From Catenibacterium sp. co_0103 (GTDB taxonomy: Bacteria > Bacillota_I > Bacilli_A > Erysipelotrichales > Coprobacillaceae): a stretch of 10,992 bases of DNA. The stretch covers positions 1 through 10,992 of the forward strand of contig NZ_RCYB01000069.1 of assembly GCF_004168205.1 (NCBI RefSeq), written 5' to 3'. Under the pieces are notes generated by a model, which saw only the letters and a program-made list of their open reading frames with translations, did no database searches and was not told the DNA's origin. The position numbers and the translations under genes are program-made. Positions 1 through 8,627 of the stretch are shown piece after piece (within the stretch, counting starts at the first letter, position 1; every line of letters starts with the position of its first letter).

Positions 1-1301
<1,301 letters not shown>

Positions 1302-1306
1302 TCATA

Positions 1307-1407
1307 ATTGGGTAGACGAGAAATAGTATCAATTCTAAGATTAATCAATATTACTGCGTCTCCCATTGCACCGTATGTAACAAGTCTCGTATACGGCGCT
1401 ACATTTA
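1307..1407 (-). mobile_element. Group II intron 3'-end remnant (domains V and VI)
   Basis: On the minus strand, 1399-1368 reads GCGCCGTAT, a short tip, then ATACGGTGC. This matches the domain V hairpin of bacterial class C group II introns, whose base reads CGCCGTAT...TACGG. Directly downstream, GGGAGACG (about 1364-1357) pairs with CGTCT/CCC (1318-1310), leaving one unpaired A (complement of T1313). That fits domain VI with its bulged branch-point adenosine, about 6-7 bases before a plausible intron end near 1307 (CAAT). A TAA just before domain V resembles the reverse-transcriptase stop in such introns. The reverse transcriptase and domains I-IV are absent. Domain V seems to carry one extra base in its upper stem, so this is a dead relic. 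The consensus is from memory. Confidence 0.55.
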
Positions 1408-1442
1408 CATGATAATTTCAAACTCACTTTGATAATAATTAA

Positions 1443-1474
1443 GGGGATTGACCAAGCCAGGTCTATCCCCTATT
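1443..1474 (+). terminator. Hairpin, probable terminator of the bgl remnant
   Basis: GGGGAT-T-GACC (1443-1453) pairs with GGTC-T-ATCCCC (1460-1470) around a six-base loop, giving ten pairs with one T-T mismatch. On the plus strand it is followed by TATTCTTTT, a fair U-tract. The minus-strand tail (TTAATTATTATT) is weaker. It lies 140 bases beyond the bgl stop because the intron relic sits in between, so it may be the original bgl terminator. Confidence 0.55.
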
Positions 1475-1499
1475 CTTTTAATCAAATTTTAGGATTAAT

Positions 1500-1563
1500 A
1501 GTGAACTACCTCGACTTAATACTCCGTATTAGAAGTCAAGACTTCTAGGATGCTTACGCATCC
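1500..1563 (-). ncRNA. Possible omega-RNA 3' scaffold of the IS605-type remnant
   Basis: Transcribed from the minus strand, this region folds into a perfect 6-bp stem with a GTAA tetraloop (1548-1563) and a 10-bp stem with a two-base bulge (1513-1537). The second stem competes with an alternative one in which TAGAAGTC (1547-1540) pairs with GACTTCTA (1537-1530). In living IS200/IS605 elements the right end forms the scaffold of the TnpB guide RNA and the guide begins at the element border, here near 1500. The role is known for the family; that this relic is transcribed is not shown. Confidence 0.35.
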
Positions 1564-1712
1564 GTTTAAGAAGATTGATATTTAAGTCTCCACCTATTGT
1601 TAGGCAATCCTTATTCTTATTGCGTGTCCACTTCGCCTCTACTGTATAGGATGTTTACATCCACAACGCTACTTTTACGCATGATATTTAATGCACCCTT
1701 TACATCTGCCTA
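1500..1712 (-). mobile_element. IS200/IS605-type element remnant (tnpB 3' end plus right end)
   Basis: The minus-strand frame 1709-1617 encodes a TnpB C-terminus: it begins ADVKGALNIMRKS, where the Asp corresponds to the last RuvC catalytic residue, and ends YSRGEVDTQ then TAA. The block 1665-1607 matches 9025-9083 at roughly 52 of 59 bases, so two copies of the same element type are present. After the stop come a GGATGC-GTAA-GCATCC hairpin (1563-1548), then GACTTCTAATAC/GTATTAAGTC (1537-1513), ending CGAGGTAGTTCAC at about 1512-1500. Such a hairpin-rich right end is where these elements encode the TnpB guide (omega) RNA. Upstream of 1712 the tnpB frame is broken and I cannot align it confidently. 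No TnpA transposase gene is visible. Confidence 0.7.
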
Positions 1713-1832
1713 AGGTATGATACGTATTTCCTTCACTTCAACCTTTATAGTATCGGCTTGTAGTTCACCACACTTGGCGGTAATTACCTGTGGTCGGACT
1801 ATCTCTGACTGAATTAGTGCCATGCTCAGCAC

Positions 1833-1874
1833 AAAAAAAGGCAGATATGCATAGATGAGCATATTTGCCTTTTT
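1833..1874 (-). terminator. Rho-independent terminator of the minus-strand operon
   Basis: Arms 1840-1850 (GGCAGATATGC) and 1859-1869 (GCATATTTGCC) pair over 11 positions with a single imperfect pair. On the minus strand the hairpin is followed by seven T (complement of 1833-1839). It begins 14 bases past the stop of the last operon gene. The plus-strand side also carries five T, so it may act in both directions and shield the operon from the IS debris. Confidence 0.85.
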
Positions 1875-1882
1875 AATCTTCT

Positions 1883-2533
1883 TTATTTAGCAAACTCTAT
1901 TTCTGTGACAGAAAAATAAAGCCTAGAAATACTTGTTTCAAGCAAGGCAATCATACGGCCTGTAAAGATCATAGAAATCACTGTTCCTAGCCCAATACCC
2001 AATATACCACCTGTAAAGACAAAGCCAATAATAAGAGATATTACAATGGAAATACCATCAAAGAGATTCTTACCAAAACCAAAACCTTTATGACACTTTT
2101 CTCCAATAACACTTGCTAAGCCATCTGCAGGATTAGGTACTATTTTCATACCTACAGTGAGTGATGCCCCAATGCCCGTAATTACAATCGCAAGAATAAG
2201 CATCATTAAACGTGCTGAATAACTAGAAGCGACAGGAATAACTCCATCAAAAACCTGAATAAAAAAGCTTGTTACTAAACTAGCATGAATCTGTAAGAAT
2301 TGAAAATAATCAAACTTCTTACCTAATAAAATCCATTGAATAATGACAAGTAAAACATAATAGATAAAAGTCATTACACCAATAGGAATATGAGTGAGAT
2401 AGGCGATATTATAGGCTACAGAGATGATGGGTGACACACCTAATTGTGTCTTTGTATTGAGATCAATACCACAGCCTAAAATCAATAATCCTAGAAGATA
2501 AATTCAAATTCTTTTATAATTCAGTTCCTTCAT
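1883..2533 (-). pseudogene. YczE-like integral membrane protein with early in-frame stop
   Basis: The natural start is the ATG at 2533-2531, which overlaps the TAA of the upstream gene (TAATG). From it the protein would be 216 residues, normal for the family, but codon 10 is TGA (2506-2504). The rest is open and hydrophobic, with about five membrane segments. LGVSPI near the start and NPADGLASVIG...GFGFGKNLFDG...GIGLGTVI later match the YczE/YitT-like (DUF6198) membrane family, whose function is poorly known. The longest frame after the stop would need a TTG start (2485) inside the first membrane segment with only a weak, badly spaced AGGA. The simplest reading is a recent nonsense mutation in the last operon gene; a sequencing error is possible. 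TGA ends malQ nearby, so recoding to Trp is unlikely. Confidence 0.8.
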
Positions 2534-3366
2534 TATTTAACTGTCTTTGAAAAACTATGCATGCTTGTCATCTGCTTCTGTAATTCTAGATCATCTCTCT
2601 TGACCCATTCAGCTACTGCATCATCTTTAGATGTATGAACAGATAAAACATGCACAGTATCATGATTTTTTTCATTTTCAATATGATACTTATGGAAAAT
2701 ATTTTCTACAAATTTTTTAATATCTTCTTCTGATTGATAATGAAGATCACGATAATCGAAGGTAGAGTATTCTCTTTTTGTTTGTATACGATAATGTTTG
2801 ACTTCTGATACAATCCAGTAAATTCCTCTATTTTGAATCTTCTTTGAGATATGACTGATTTCGATAGACATAGGATCCTGTTTTTCCTTACATTCTAAAA
2901 TAGATTCATCTAGAGTACGATATAAAACATAAGTGTTCTCATAATCACCTTTAGACGTTTTAAAGCCATCACGAATCATTCCTAAACTCTTAAAGCCTAC
3001 TGTATCTAAAACTATCTTTAATGTTTTAGTGACTGTATTTAATTGCATAATTGCATATCCAGCTTTAAATGCCTGTTCTAAAGAGTCCTTAATCAGACTA
3101 TCTAGTTCTTTCTTATAGTCAGCTTTAATTGCATAAGAACAAGTTGCAATATGCTTGCAATGTCCGGTTCCTAAAGGTCTAATCAAATAAGCACCTACTA
3201 ATAGATGATCATCAAGCATTACACCACAATATGATGCTGATTCAATAAAATCATCAAGAACAGGTGTGTCTTCTTCAAGATAAAGTTCTGTTTCAATCAC
3301 TTCATTAAAAAGAGAAACAACTTCTTTTATATCTACTTTCTGGCATTTCCTTTTAATGATGTTCAT
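2533..3366 (-). CDS. GNAT-family N-acetyltransferase with unknown C-terminal domain
   Basis: The start chosen is the ATG at 3366-3364: AGGAGG lies eight bases upstream, while an in-frame GTG at 3375 sits immediately after that ribosome binding site. The product is 277 residues. Residues about 5-155 read as a GNAT fold: an internal G-Y-I-R-P-like strand, AIMQLN, then a GF..LGMIRDGF segment and YVLYRTL, typical of the last strands of acetyl-CoA-dependent acetyltransferases. The acetyl acceptor cannot be told. Residues 160-277 are charged, lack membrane segments and match nothing I recognise. The gene overlaps the upstream patatin gene by 14 bases and its stop overlaps the next start by one base, so it is translationally coupled in the operon. 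Confidence 0.75.
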   Translation of the reverse strand: MNIIKRKCQKVDIKEVVSLFNEVIETELYLEEDTPVLDDFIESASYCGVMLDDHLLVGAYLIRPLGTGHCKHIATCSYAIKADYKKELDSLIKDSLEQAFKAGYAIMQLNTVTKTLKIVLDTVGFKSLGMIRDGFKTSKGDYENTYVLYRTLDESILECKEKQDPMSIEISHISKKIQNRGIYWIVSEVKHYRIQTKREYSTFDYRDLHYQSEEDIKKFVENIFHKYHIENEKNHDTVHVLSVHTSKDDAVAEWVKRDDLELQKQMTSMHSFSKTVK

Positions 3367-4687
3367 TTGATCCACCTCCTATTAATAAATAAATGAGTGA
3401 AGCCATCATTAGTTCCTTTTTACAGAACGTATAATACGACTTCATATCCATTGCTTCCTTGTATTTCATTTGATGTAGAAAGAATCCCACAATTGATTCT
3501 CTGTTGAGATGATTTTGTAAGAAAGATAGATTCACCTTTGTCAGACTTAATTCCTGAGGGAAATAATCCTTTTCCATATATTTCTCAAATGCATTAAGAA
3601 TCATATTTTTGTATTCTTCAAATGCATAAACCTTTAAATCATCAAAGCCCATTAATTCTCCAATAAAATCTAAAGTAATATATGTATAATCTTTGAGATT
3701 TAAGATTATTTGATGATTGGCTTCTAATAATAAAGATGTCAGTTCTGAAGAATTACTATTAAAGAATCCTCTCATTTCTTTTTCCATCATCAATAATTGT
3801 TTATAGTAATCATGAAATACTGTCTGATTTGAAGGAAGAAAAGTATACTGATTACCTTCATAATTTCCAAATAACTTATAAGCCATTAAGTAGCCCAAAC
3901 GCCTATTTCTTTCTAGCGCATCCTTATTAAAGTCCATAAAACCACCTAAATCAACTGGTGGACATGAATAAAGAATAGAAGGACGATTGATATATTGTGG
4001 ATGAACCGGAATAAGATGCATATCCACTACGACTATTTCATCAGCTCCCATATCTAAAGCAAGATCAATAGGAAGATTATCACTAAATCCCCCATCAATA
4101 TATTTATAACCATTTATTTCTGTCATTGGAAAGACAGGAAAACAGGCACTACTTGCAAGTAAATAGTCAAGCATATGACCTCTTTCCATTTCTGATTTAG
4201 TCTTATAACATGCTTTCATACTTGGAAACTGCACTGTACATATACCAAAATCAATAGGTGAAGACAATAAACGTTCTTCATCCATCAGTCCACGGCAGTG
4301 TTCTACAAAAGGTGTATTATCAGCCCCTTTGTTTTTGAAATAGTGTTTCAAAAAAGATTGTGCAAGAGATGTCTGCTGGGCAATGGATTCTTTAAGTTCA
4401 GACAAGTTACTTCCCTCTTCCTTATTAAATAAAGAAGTTGTCATAAAGTCATCTTTTAAATCAGTCAAATCAGGTGCATTATTAAAGACATGATCCATAT
4501 CTAATATATTCCATGTATACTCTAATCCTTCATAGTCTCCCATAGCGACTAATGCCCCATTGAGCGCACCAATAGAAGTTCCTGTTACAATATCAAAATG
4601 TTGGTTTAATTCTTTTGCAGCAAGTAAGAAACCTGCTTCATAGGCTCCTTTAGATCCTCCACCACTTAATACAATAGCTCTTTTCAT
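3353..4687 (-). CDS. Patatin-like phospholipase
   Basis: This 444-residue protein opens with the patatin oxyanion-hole loop GGGSKGAYEAG (residues 9-19), followed by the nucleophile elbow GTSIG with Ser38 and the DGG motif with catalytic Asp198. All Ser-Asp dyad elements are therefore present. The family hydrolyses acyl esters of phospholipids or other lipids; the substrate is not predictable here. There is no signal peptide, so it is presumably cytoplasmic, as in RssA-type bacterial patatins. The catalytic domain ends near residue 215; the remaining ~230 residues are an unassigned, mostly helical-looking extension. The ATG shares ATGA with the malQ stop, and the ribosome binding site is weak (GAGATG), so translation probably depends on coupling to malQ. 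Confidence 0.88.
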   Translation of the reverse strand: MKRAIVLSGGGSKGAYEAGFLLAAKELNQHFDIVTGTSIGALNGALVAMGDYEGLEYTWNILDMDHVFNNAPDLTDLKDDFMTTSLFNKEEGSNLSELKESIAQQTSLAQSFLKHYFKNKGADNTPFVEHCRGLMDEERLLSSPIDFGICTVQFPSMKACYKTKSEMERGHMLDYLLASSACFPVFPMTEINGYKYIDGGFSDNLPIDLALDMGADEIVVVDMHLIPVHPQYINRPSILYSCPPVDLGGFMDFNKDALERNRRLGYLMAYKLFGNYEGNQYTFLPSNQTVFHDYYKQLLMMEKEMRGFFNSNSSELTSLLLEANHQIILNLKDYTYITLDFIGELMGFDDLKVYAFEEYKNMILNAFEKYMEKDYFPQELSLTKVNLSFLQNHLNRESIVGFFLHQMKYKEAMDMKSYYTFCKKELMMASLIYLLIGGGSNEHH

Positions 4688-6126
4688 AGAGTTTCATCTC
4701 GATTCGTATCATGAATGATTTTCTTCATGAATTTCATTTCTTTGTTGAATTCTGTAAAACGTGACATCTTCCATTCCCAGTTAGGAGATCCAATAGTACC
4801 TGGAGTATTAAAGCGTGATGTTTCTGGTTCTCCTAAAAGATCCCATACTGGAATAATGACAGATTCAGCAGGTAAATCCATACAATAATGAATCATCTGA
4901 CGATGTAATTTACGTTCCCTATAACCATCTAATAAGAGTTCTATATCCTTTAAGCTATCTTTATCAAGATTATCATACCATCCCATTAATGTATCATTAT
5001 CATGTGTACCGCTATATACAACAACCTTATCAAAATCAAATTCATCCTTGTAATGGAACTGGAAAATATACATACCCTTGAAATTATAATGATCTCTTAA
5101 TTCATACACTTCATCTCTTAATAATCCTAGATCTTCTGCAAGAATATGTGTATCTGGATATTCTTCAAATAATTTGTCAAATAGTGCATACCCTGGTGCT
5201 TCTACCCATTCCCCTACTACTGCAGTAGGTTCTGATGCTGGAATCTTCCAATAAGTATCAAATCCACGGAAATGATCAATACGTACTTCATCATAAAGCT
5301 TATTCGCACTATGAATTCTATCAATCCAGAACTTGAAATTTGTCTTTTCTAGATGATCCCAGTCATAGATTGGGTTACCCCATCTTTGTCCAAATTCACT
5401 AAAATAATCAGGTGGTACACCTGCTACAAATGAAGGTGTGCCATCTTCGTCTAATAAGAAGTCTTCCTGATCTAACCAGCAATCAGCACTATCTAATCCT
5501 ACATAGATAGGCATATCCCCTATAATCATAATCCCCTGATCATTCGCATATTTTTTTAATGCATACCATTGTTTGAAGAAATAATACTGTAAGAATTCCT
5601 GATAATTGATTTCTTTCTCAAAAGGTAACAGTTCAAAAGATTGATGTTTAGGGAACTCCTTATATTCCTCATGCCACTCTGTCCATGGCTTTCCCTCATT
5701 TGTTAATTTAAAAGTGCGGAATAAGGCATAACCCTCAACCCATTTATTGTTTTCTACAAACTGTTTAAAATCATCATTAAATTCAAATCTTTTATAAGCG
5801 AGTCTTAATAAGTCTTCTTTATGTGCACGTACAGCTTCATATTCCACTGTTTCAGCCTGTTTATTAAATGTTTTTAATTCACCTTTTTCAAGTAATCCAT
5901 CTTTAACTAGATCTTCTAAATCAATATAAAGTTCATCACCCGCATAAGATGAATATGGCTGATAAGGTGAATTCCCATATGCTAAAGGATTAAGTGGTAA
6001 AATCTGCCAGATCTTTACATCTGATTTTTTTAGCTGATCTACAAATGTATATGCGTTCTTTCCAAAATCTCCTACACCATAAGATGATGGTAGTGCAGAG
6101 ATAGGACATAGTATTCCTGCTTTCAT
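4684..6126 (-). CDS. malQ: 4-alpha-glucanotransferase (amylomaltase, GH77)
   Basis: MalQ transfers alpha-1,4-glucan segments between maltodextrins, releasing glucose, during cytoplasmic maltodextrin or glycogen use. The 480-residue length fits the short bacterial GH77 type. Signature segments are visible: PLNPLAYGNSPYQPYSS (45-60), RIDHFRGF with nucleophile Asp284, ILAEDLG with acid/base Glu331, and GTHDNDT with transition-state Asp376. The N-terminus (SALPSSYGVGDFG) is the usual GH77 start, so the ATG is secure. It begins one base after the stop of the LUD gene. The AGGAG upstream is far from the ATG (about 14 bases), suggesting coupling. No other maltose genes are in the window, so its local partners are not obvious carbohydrate genes. 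Confidence 0.95.
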   Translation of the reverse strand: MKAGILCPISALPSSYGVGDFGKNAYTFVDQLKKSDVKIWQILPLNPLAYGNSPYQPYSSYAGDELYIDLEDLVKDGLLEKGELKTFNKQAETVEYEAVRAHKEDLLRLAYKRFEFNDDFKQFVENNKWVEGYALFRTFKLTNEGKPWTEWHEEYKEFPKHQSFELLPFEKEINYQEFLQYYFFKQWYALKKYANDQGIMIIGDMPIYVGLDSADCWLDQEDFLLDEDGTPSFVAGVPPDYFSEFGQRWGNPIYDWDHLEKTNFKFWIDRIHSANKLYDEVRIDHFRGFDTYWKIPASEPTAVVGEWVEAPGYALFDKLFEEYPDTHILAEDLGLLRDEVYELRDHYNFKGMYIFQFHYKDEFDFDKVVVYSGTHDNDTLMGWYDNLDKDSLKDIELLLDGYRERKLHRQMIHYCMDLPAESVIIPVWDLLGEPETSRFNTPGTIGSPNWEWKMSRFTEFNKEMKFMKKIIHDTNRDETL

Positions 6127-6127
6127 A

Positions 6128-6769
6128 TTAATAACCTAACTCCTGTCTCATAATAATTACATGAATTCTATCCTTGTTTCCCTGACGTGCAAGTTTGACA
6201 TAAGATGCACAGATTCTTTGATCTGACATGCAATTGACACACTTACCAGCAACAGCACATCCTGTTTGACGGTGTAATCTAATCGCATTTGCCGGTGCTG
6301 ACACGTTTTTAATATGATCAATGGCTTCTTCTTCTGATTCAAAAATCTTATTGACACCAACAACTACATAAACATCCTTAGGCCCATAGATCATTGCAGC
6401 CACTCTATTACCATTGCCATCAATATTATATAAACAGCCATCTGTTGTCATTGCATTGGTACTCGTTAAATAAATATCCGCATTAAATGCTTCATGATGA
6501 ATCGCATTGATTTTTTCTTTAGTTAATCCTTTAGCATAACGATCAAGGAACTTCACATCACTTGCACGCACTAAATCTAATACATGCATTTCATCTAGTG
6601 ACATAGAACCACCTACTGCTACTACCTTTTGGTCCTTGAAAATTGTCTTAAAATAATCATGAAGCTCTTCTTCAGTATTAAACACTTCACAAGTCATGTT
6701 ATTTCTTTCTAATGCTTTCTTTAATCTCTCAATTTTCAAATCATACATACCCAATAAATTCTTATCCAT
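6128..6769 (-). CDS. LUD-domain (DUF162, LutC-like) protein
   Basis: This 213-residue protein has the LUD-domain marker GGSMSLDE (53-60), followed by TSTNAMTTDG (102-111) and a Cys-rich C-terminus with Cys171, 177, 180 and 187. Stand-alone LUD proteins are widely annotated as lactate-utilisation proteins because of LutC. LutA and LutB partners are absent here, so a role in lactate oxidation is not supported. The four cysteines, spaced C-x5-C-x2-C-x6-C, could bind metal or an Fe-S cluster; this is inference. The ATG has a good GAGAGGTG ribosome binding site seven bases upstream. It is the first gene of the minus-strand operon and lies directly downstream of the divergent promoter. Confidence 0.85.
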   Translation of the reverse strand: MDKNLLGMYDLKIERLKKALERNNMTCEVFNTEEELHDYFKTIFKDQKVVAVGGSMSLDEMHVLDLVRASDVKFLDRYAKGLTKEKINAIHHEAFNADIYLTSTNAMTTDGCLYNIDGNGNRVAAMIYGPKDVYVVVGVNKIFESEEEAIDHIKNVSAPANAIRLHRQTGCAVAGKCVNCMSDQRICASYVKLARQGNKDRIHVIIMRQELGY

Positions 6770-6791
6770 AAAAAAACACCTCTCTGTCCCC

Positions 6792-6821
6792 TATTATAAC
6801 ATATGAAAGTGGTTTATAATA
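6792..6821. promoter_or_regulatory. Interlocked divergent promoters
   Basis: Plus strand: TATAAT at 6815-6820 feeds the hydrolase gene. Minus strand: TATAAT at 6798-6793 feeds the LUD-malQ operon. They lie in an inverted repeat, ATTATAA (6793-6799) and TTATAAT (6814-6820). With a 17-base spacer each promoter's -35 position (TATTAT, poor) falls on the other's -10. RNA polymerase could then occupy only one direction at a time. Predicted leaders are only about 16-17 bases, leaving room for a ribosome binding site and nothing else. Confidence 0.55.
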
Positions 6822-6842
6822 AATAAAAAAGGAGGTTTCATT

Positions 6843-7367
6843 ATGAGTAAGAAACTACTAGTTGTTGTAGATTATCAGAATGATTTTGTGGATGGTGCAC
6901 TTGGATTTGAAAAAGCAACCAAGATTGCCCCTTATATCATTTCATTAGTAAAGAAATATGAAGAAGAAGGTGAAGATGTCTGGTTTACTAAAGATACACA
7001 CTTTAATAACTATCTAGAAACACAGGAAGGCAAGAATTTACCTGTTCCTCACTGTATCTCACAGACAAAAGGACATGAACTTTATGGAGAATTGCAGTCT
7101 TTAAGTAGAAATCATACAGTGATTGAAAAAAATACTTTCCCATCTTTAATGCTTGCGAACTTATTAAAGGATACAGCTTATGAAGAAGTAAGAGTAGTAG
7201 GAGTAGTGACTGATATTTGTGTTATTTCTAATTGTATTATGATTAAGAGTGCGCTTCCTGATGCAGTTATTGAAGTAGATACAAAAGGATGTGCATCTTT
7301 TGATGAAAACCTAGAAAAAGCCGCTCTTACAGTATTAGAAAAGAGTTTGCAGGTTAAAGTGATTTAG
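6843..7367 (+). CDS. Isochorismatase-fold cysteine hydrolase, probable nicotinamidase
   Basis: The 174-residue protein carries the Asp-Lys-Cys triad of the fold: Asp10 in VDYQNDF, Lys96 in IEKNTF and Cys126 in VVTDICV. Asp51, His53 and His70 (KDTH...PVPHC) match the metal-binding positions of nicotinamidases such as PncA, which plain isochorismatases lack. Conversion of nicotinamide to nicotinate for NAD salvage is therefore the best guess; other amides are possible. GGAGG lies seven bases before the ATG. It is a single-gene unit facing away from the LUD operon. I see no clear terminator after it, so some read-through into ilvE is possible. Confidence 0.8.
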   Translation: MSKKLLVVVDYQNDFVDGALGFEKATKIAPYIISLVKKYEEEGEDVWFTKDTHFNNYLETQEGKNLPVPHCISQTKGHELYGELQSLSRNHTVIEKNTFPSLMLANLLKDTAYEEVRVVGVVTDICVISNCIMIKSALPDAVIEVDTKGCASFDENLEKAALTVLEKSLQVKVI

Positions 7368-7428
7368 TGTTATTTTTCTGTTTTCCATAAATTATATAAA
7401 TTGTTTTGTATTATTTCCTCATTTTGTA

Positions 7429-7457
7429 TTGCATCTAGCAAATGATAGTACTATAAT
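7429..7457 (+). promoter_or_regulatory. Promoter of ilvE
   Basis: TTGCAT (7429-7434) and a perfect TATAAT (7452-7457) are separated by 17 bases, 30 bases before the ilvE start. Only half of the -35 box matches consensus. The leader is too short (about 23 bases) for a T-box or other leucine/isoleucine-responsive attenuator. Confidence 0.65.
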
Positions 7458-7486
7458 GAGAACAATTCTAAAGGGGGATTTTAATA

Positions 7487-8551
7487 ATGGAAATCAAAGT
7501 AGAAAGAGCAAAGACTCTTAAAGAAAAGCCAGATCAGTCAAATCTTGGCTTCGGTAAATATTTTACAGATCATATGTTTGTATATGATTGGGATTCTGAA
7601 AAAGGATGGCATGATGCACGTATTGTACCATATGCACCAATTCAGATGGATCCAGCTACAATGGTCCTTCACTATGCACAGGAAACTTTTGAAGGCTTAA
7701 AGGCTTATCGTGATCCTGAAGGAAATGTTCAGTTATTCCGTCCAGAAATGAATGCAAAACGCATGAGAAACTCAAATAAACGTTTATGTATGGCTGAATT
7801 ACCAGAAGAAGAATTCGTAGAAGCTGTAGAAACTCTTGTTAAGTATGAACAGGATTGGATTCCTACTGCACCTGAAACTTCTCTATATATTCGTCCATTC
7901 ATGTTTGCAACTGAACCAGGTGTTGGTGTTCATCCAGCAAATAAATATAAATTCGTTATTATCTTAACACCAGTTGGAAACTATTATCCTGAAGGTGTTG
8001 CACCAGTTAAGATCTGGATCGAAGATGAATTTGTAAGAGCTGTTAAGGGTGGTACTGGTTTCACTAAATGTGGTGGTAACTATGCTGGTTCACTTGCTGC
8101 TCAGGTTAAAGCAGAAGAACATGGCTATACTCAGGTATTATGGCTAGATGGTCAGGAAAGAAAGTATGTTGAAGAAGTTGGTTCTATGAACATCATGTTC
8201 TTAATCAACGATACAGTAGTGACTGCACCTCTTGAAGGTTCAGTACTTCCAGGTGTTACAAGAGATTCAATGTTAACAATTCTTCGTGACTGGGGCTATA
8301 AAGTAGAAGAACGTCATCTAAGTGTTGATGAATTAATGGAAGCAGGACGTACTGGTGCATTAAAAGAAGCTTGGGGTACAGGTACTGCAGCAGTTATTTC
8401 TCCAGTTGGTGAATTATGTTATAAGGGTGAAGAAGTTCTTATCAATGACTTCAAGACTGGTGAATTAACTCAGAAATTATATGATACTTTAACAGGTATC
8501 CAATGGGGTAAACTTCCAGATAAGTTCAACTGGATTCATAAAGTAAAATAA
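7487..8551 (+). CDS. ilvE: Branched-chain amino-acid aminotransferase
   Basis: IlvE is a cytoplasmic PLP enzyme that interconverts Leu, Ile and Val with their 2-oxo acids using glutamate/2-oxoglutarate. The 354-residue length and motifs fit the longer (type II, fold type IV) bacterial and eukaryotic branch: HYAQETFEGLKAYR (62-75), YIRPFMFAT (134-142), the PLP lysine K194 in FTKCGGNYAGS, E230 in EEVGSMN, and GTGTAAVISPVG (297-308). AAGGGGGA precedes the ATG. Other ilv or leu genes are not in the window, so it is a stand-alone unit with its own promoter and terminator. Codon choice looks smoother and less AT-biased at third positions than in the bgl remnant, consistent with a well-expressed core gene. 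Confidence 0.95.
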   Translation: MEIKVERAKTLKEKPDQSNLGFGKYFTDHMFVYDWDSEKGWHDARIVPYAPIQMDPATMVLHYAQETFEGLKAYRDPEGNVQLFRPEMNAKRMRNSNKRLCMAELPEEEFVEAVETLVKYEQDWIPTAPETSLYIRPFMFATEPGVGVHPANKYKFVIILTPVGNYYPEGVAPVKIWIEDEFVRAVKGGTGFTKCGGNYAGSLAAQVKAEEHGYTQVLWLDGQERKYVEEVGSMNIMFLINDTVVTAPLEGSVLPGVTRDSMLTILRDWGYKVEERHLSVDELMEAGRTGALKEAWGTGTAAVISPVGELCYKGEEVLINDFKTGELTQKLYDTLTGIQWGKLPDKFNWIHKVK

Positions 8552-8553
8552 TT

Positions 8554-8577
8554 AAAAAGCGCTTCGGCGCTTTTTTT
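8554..8577 (+). terminator. Terminator of ilvE
   Basis: AAAAAGCGC-TTCG-GCGCTTTTT is a perfect 9-bp stem closed by a UUCG tetraloop with seven T in all on the 3' side, starting three bases after the ilvE stop. Confidence 0.95.
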
Positions 8578-8627
8578 AGTGCTTATAATTGAGTAATCCA
8601 AAATGAAAGAGAGTATAAAATATATAA

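Noticed and set aside
1710..1823. 37-codon minus-strand ORF (ATG at 1823, TAG at 1712-1710)
   Set aside because: It lies in the broken stretch just upstream of the tnpB remnant, in frame with it, and has no ribosome binding site. It is probably decayed tnpB or chance, and I recognise no family.
2504..2506. TGA read as Trp in the YczE-like gene
   Set aside because: malQ ends in TGA within the window and genes here use TGG for Trp, so a mycoplasma-like code is not supported.
3367..3375. GTG at 3375 as start of the GNAT gene
   Set aside because: It directly abuts the AGGAGG that serves the ATG at 3366, so it cannot use that site.
6157..6363. 68-codon ORF on the minus strand
   Set aside because: It lies wholly inside the LUD-domain gene in another frame and shows no protein-like features.
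7368..7486. Possible T-box or riboswitch before ilvE
   Set aside because: The gap is only 119 bases, the promoter sits near its end, and no stem-loop series or antiterminator motif is present.
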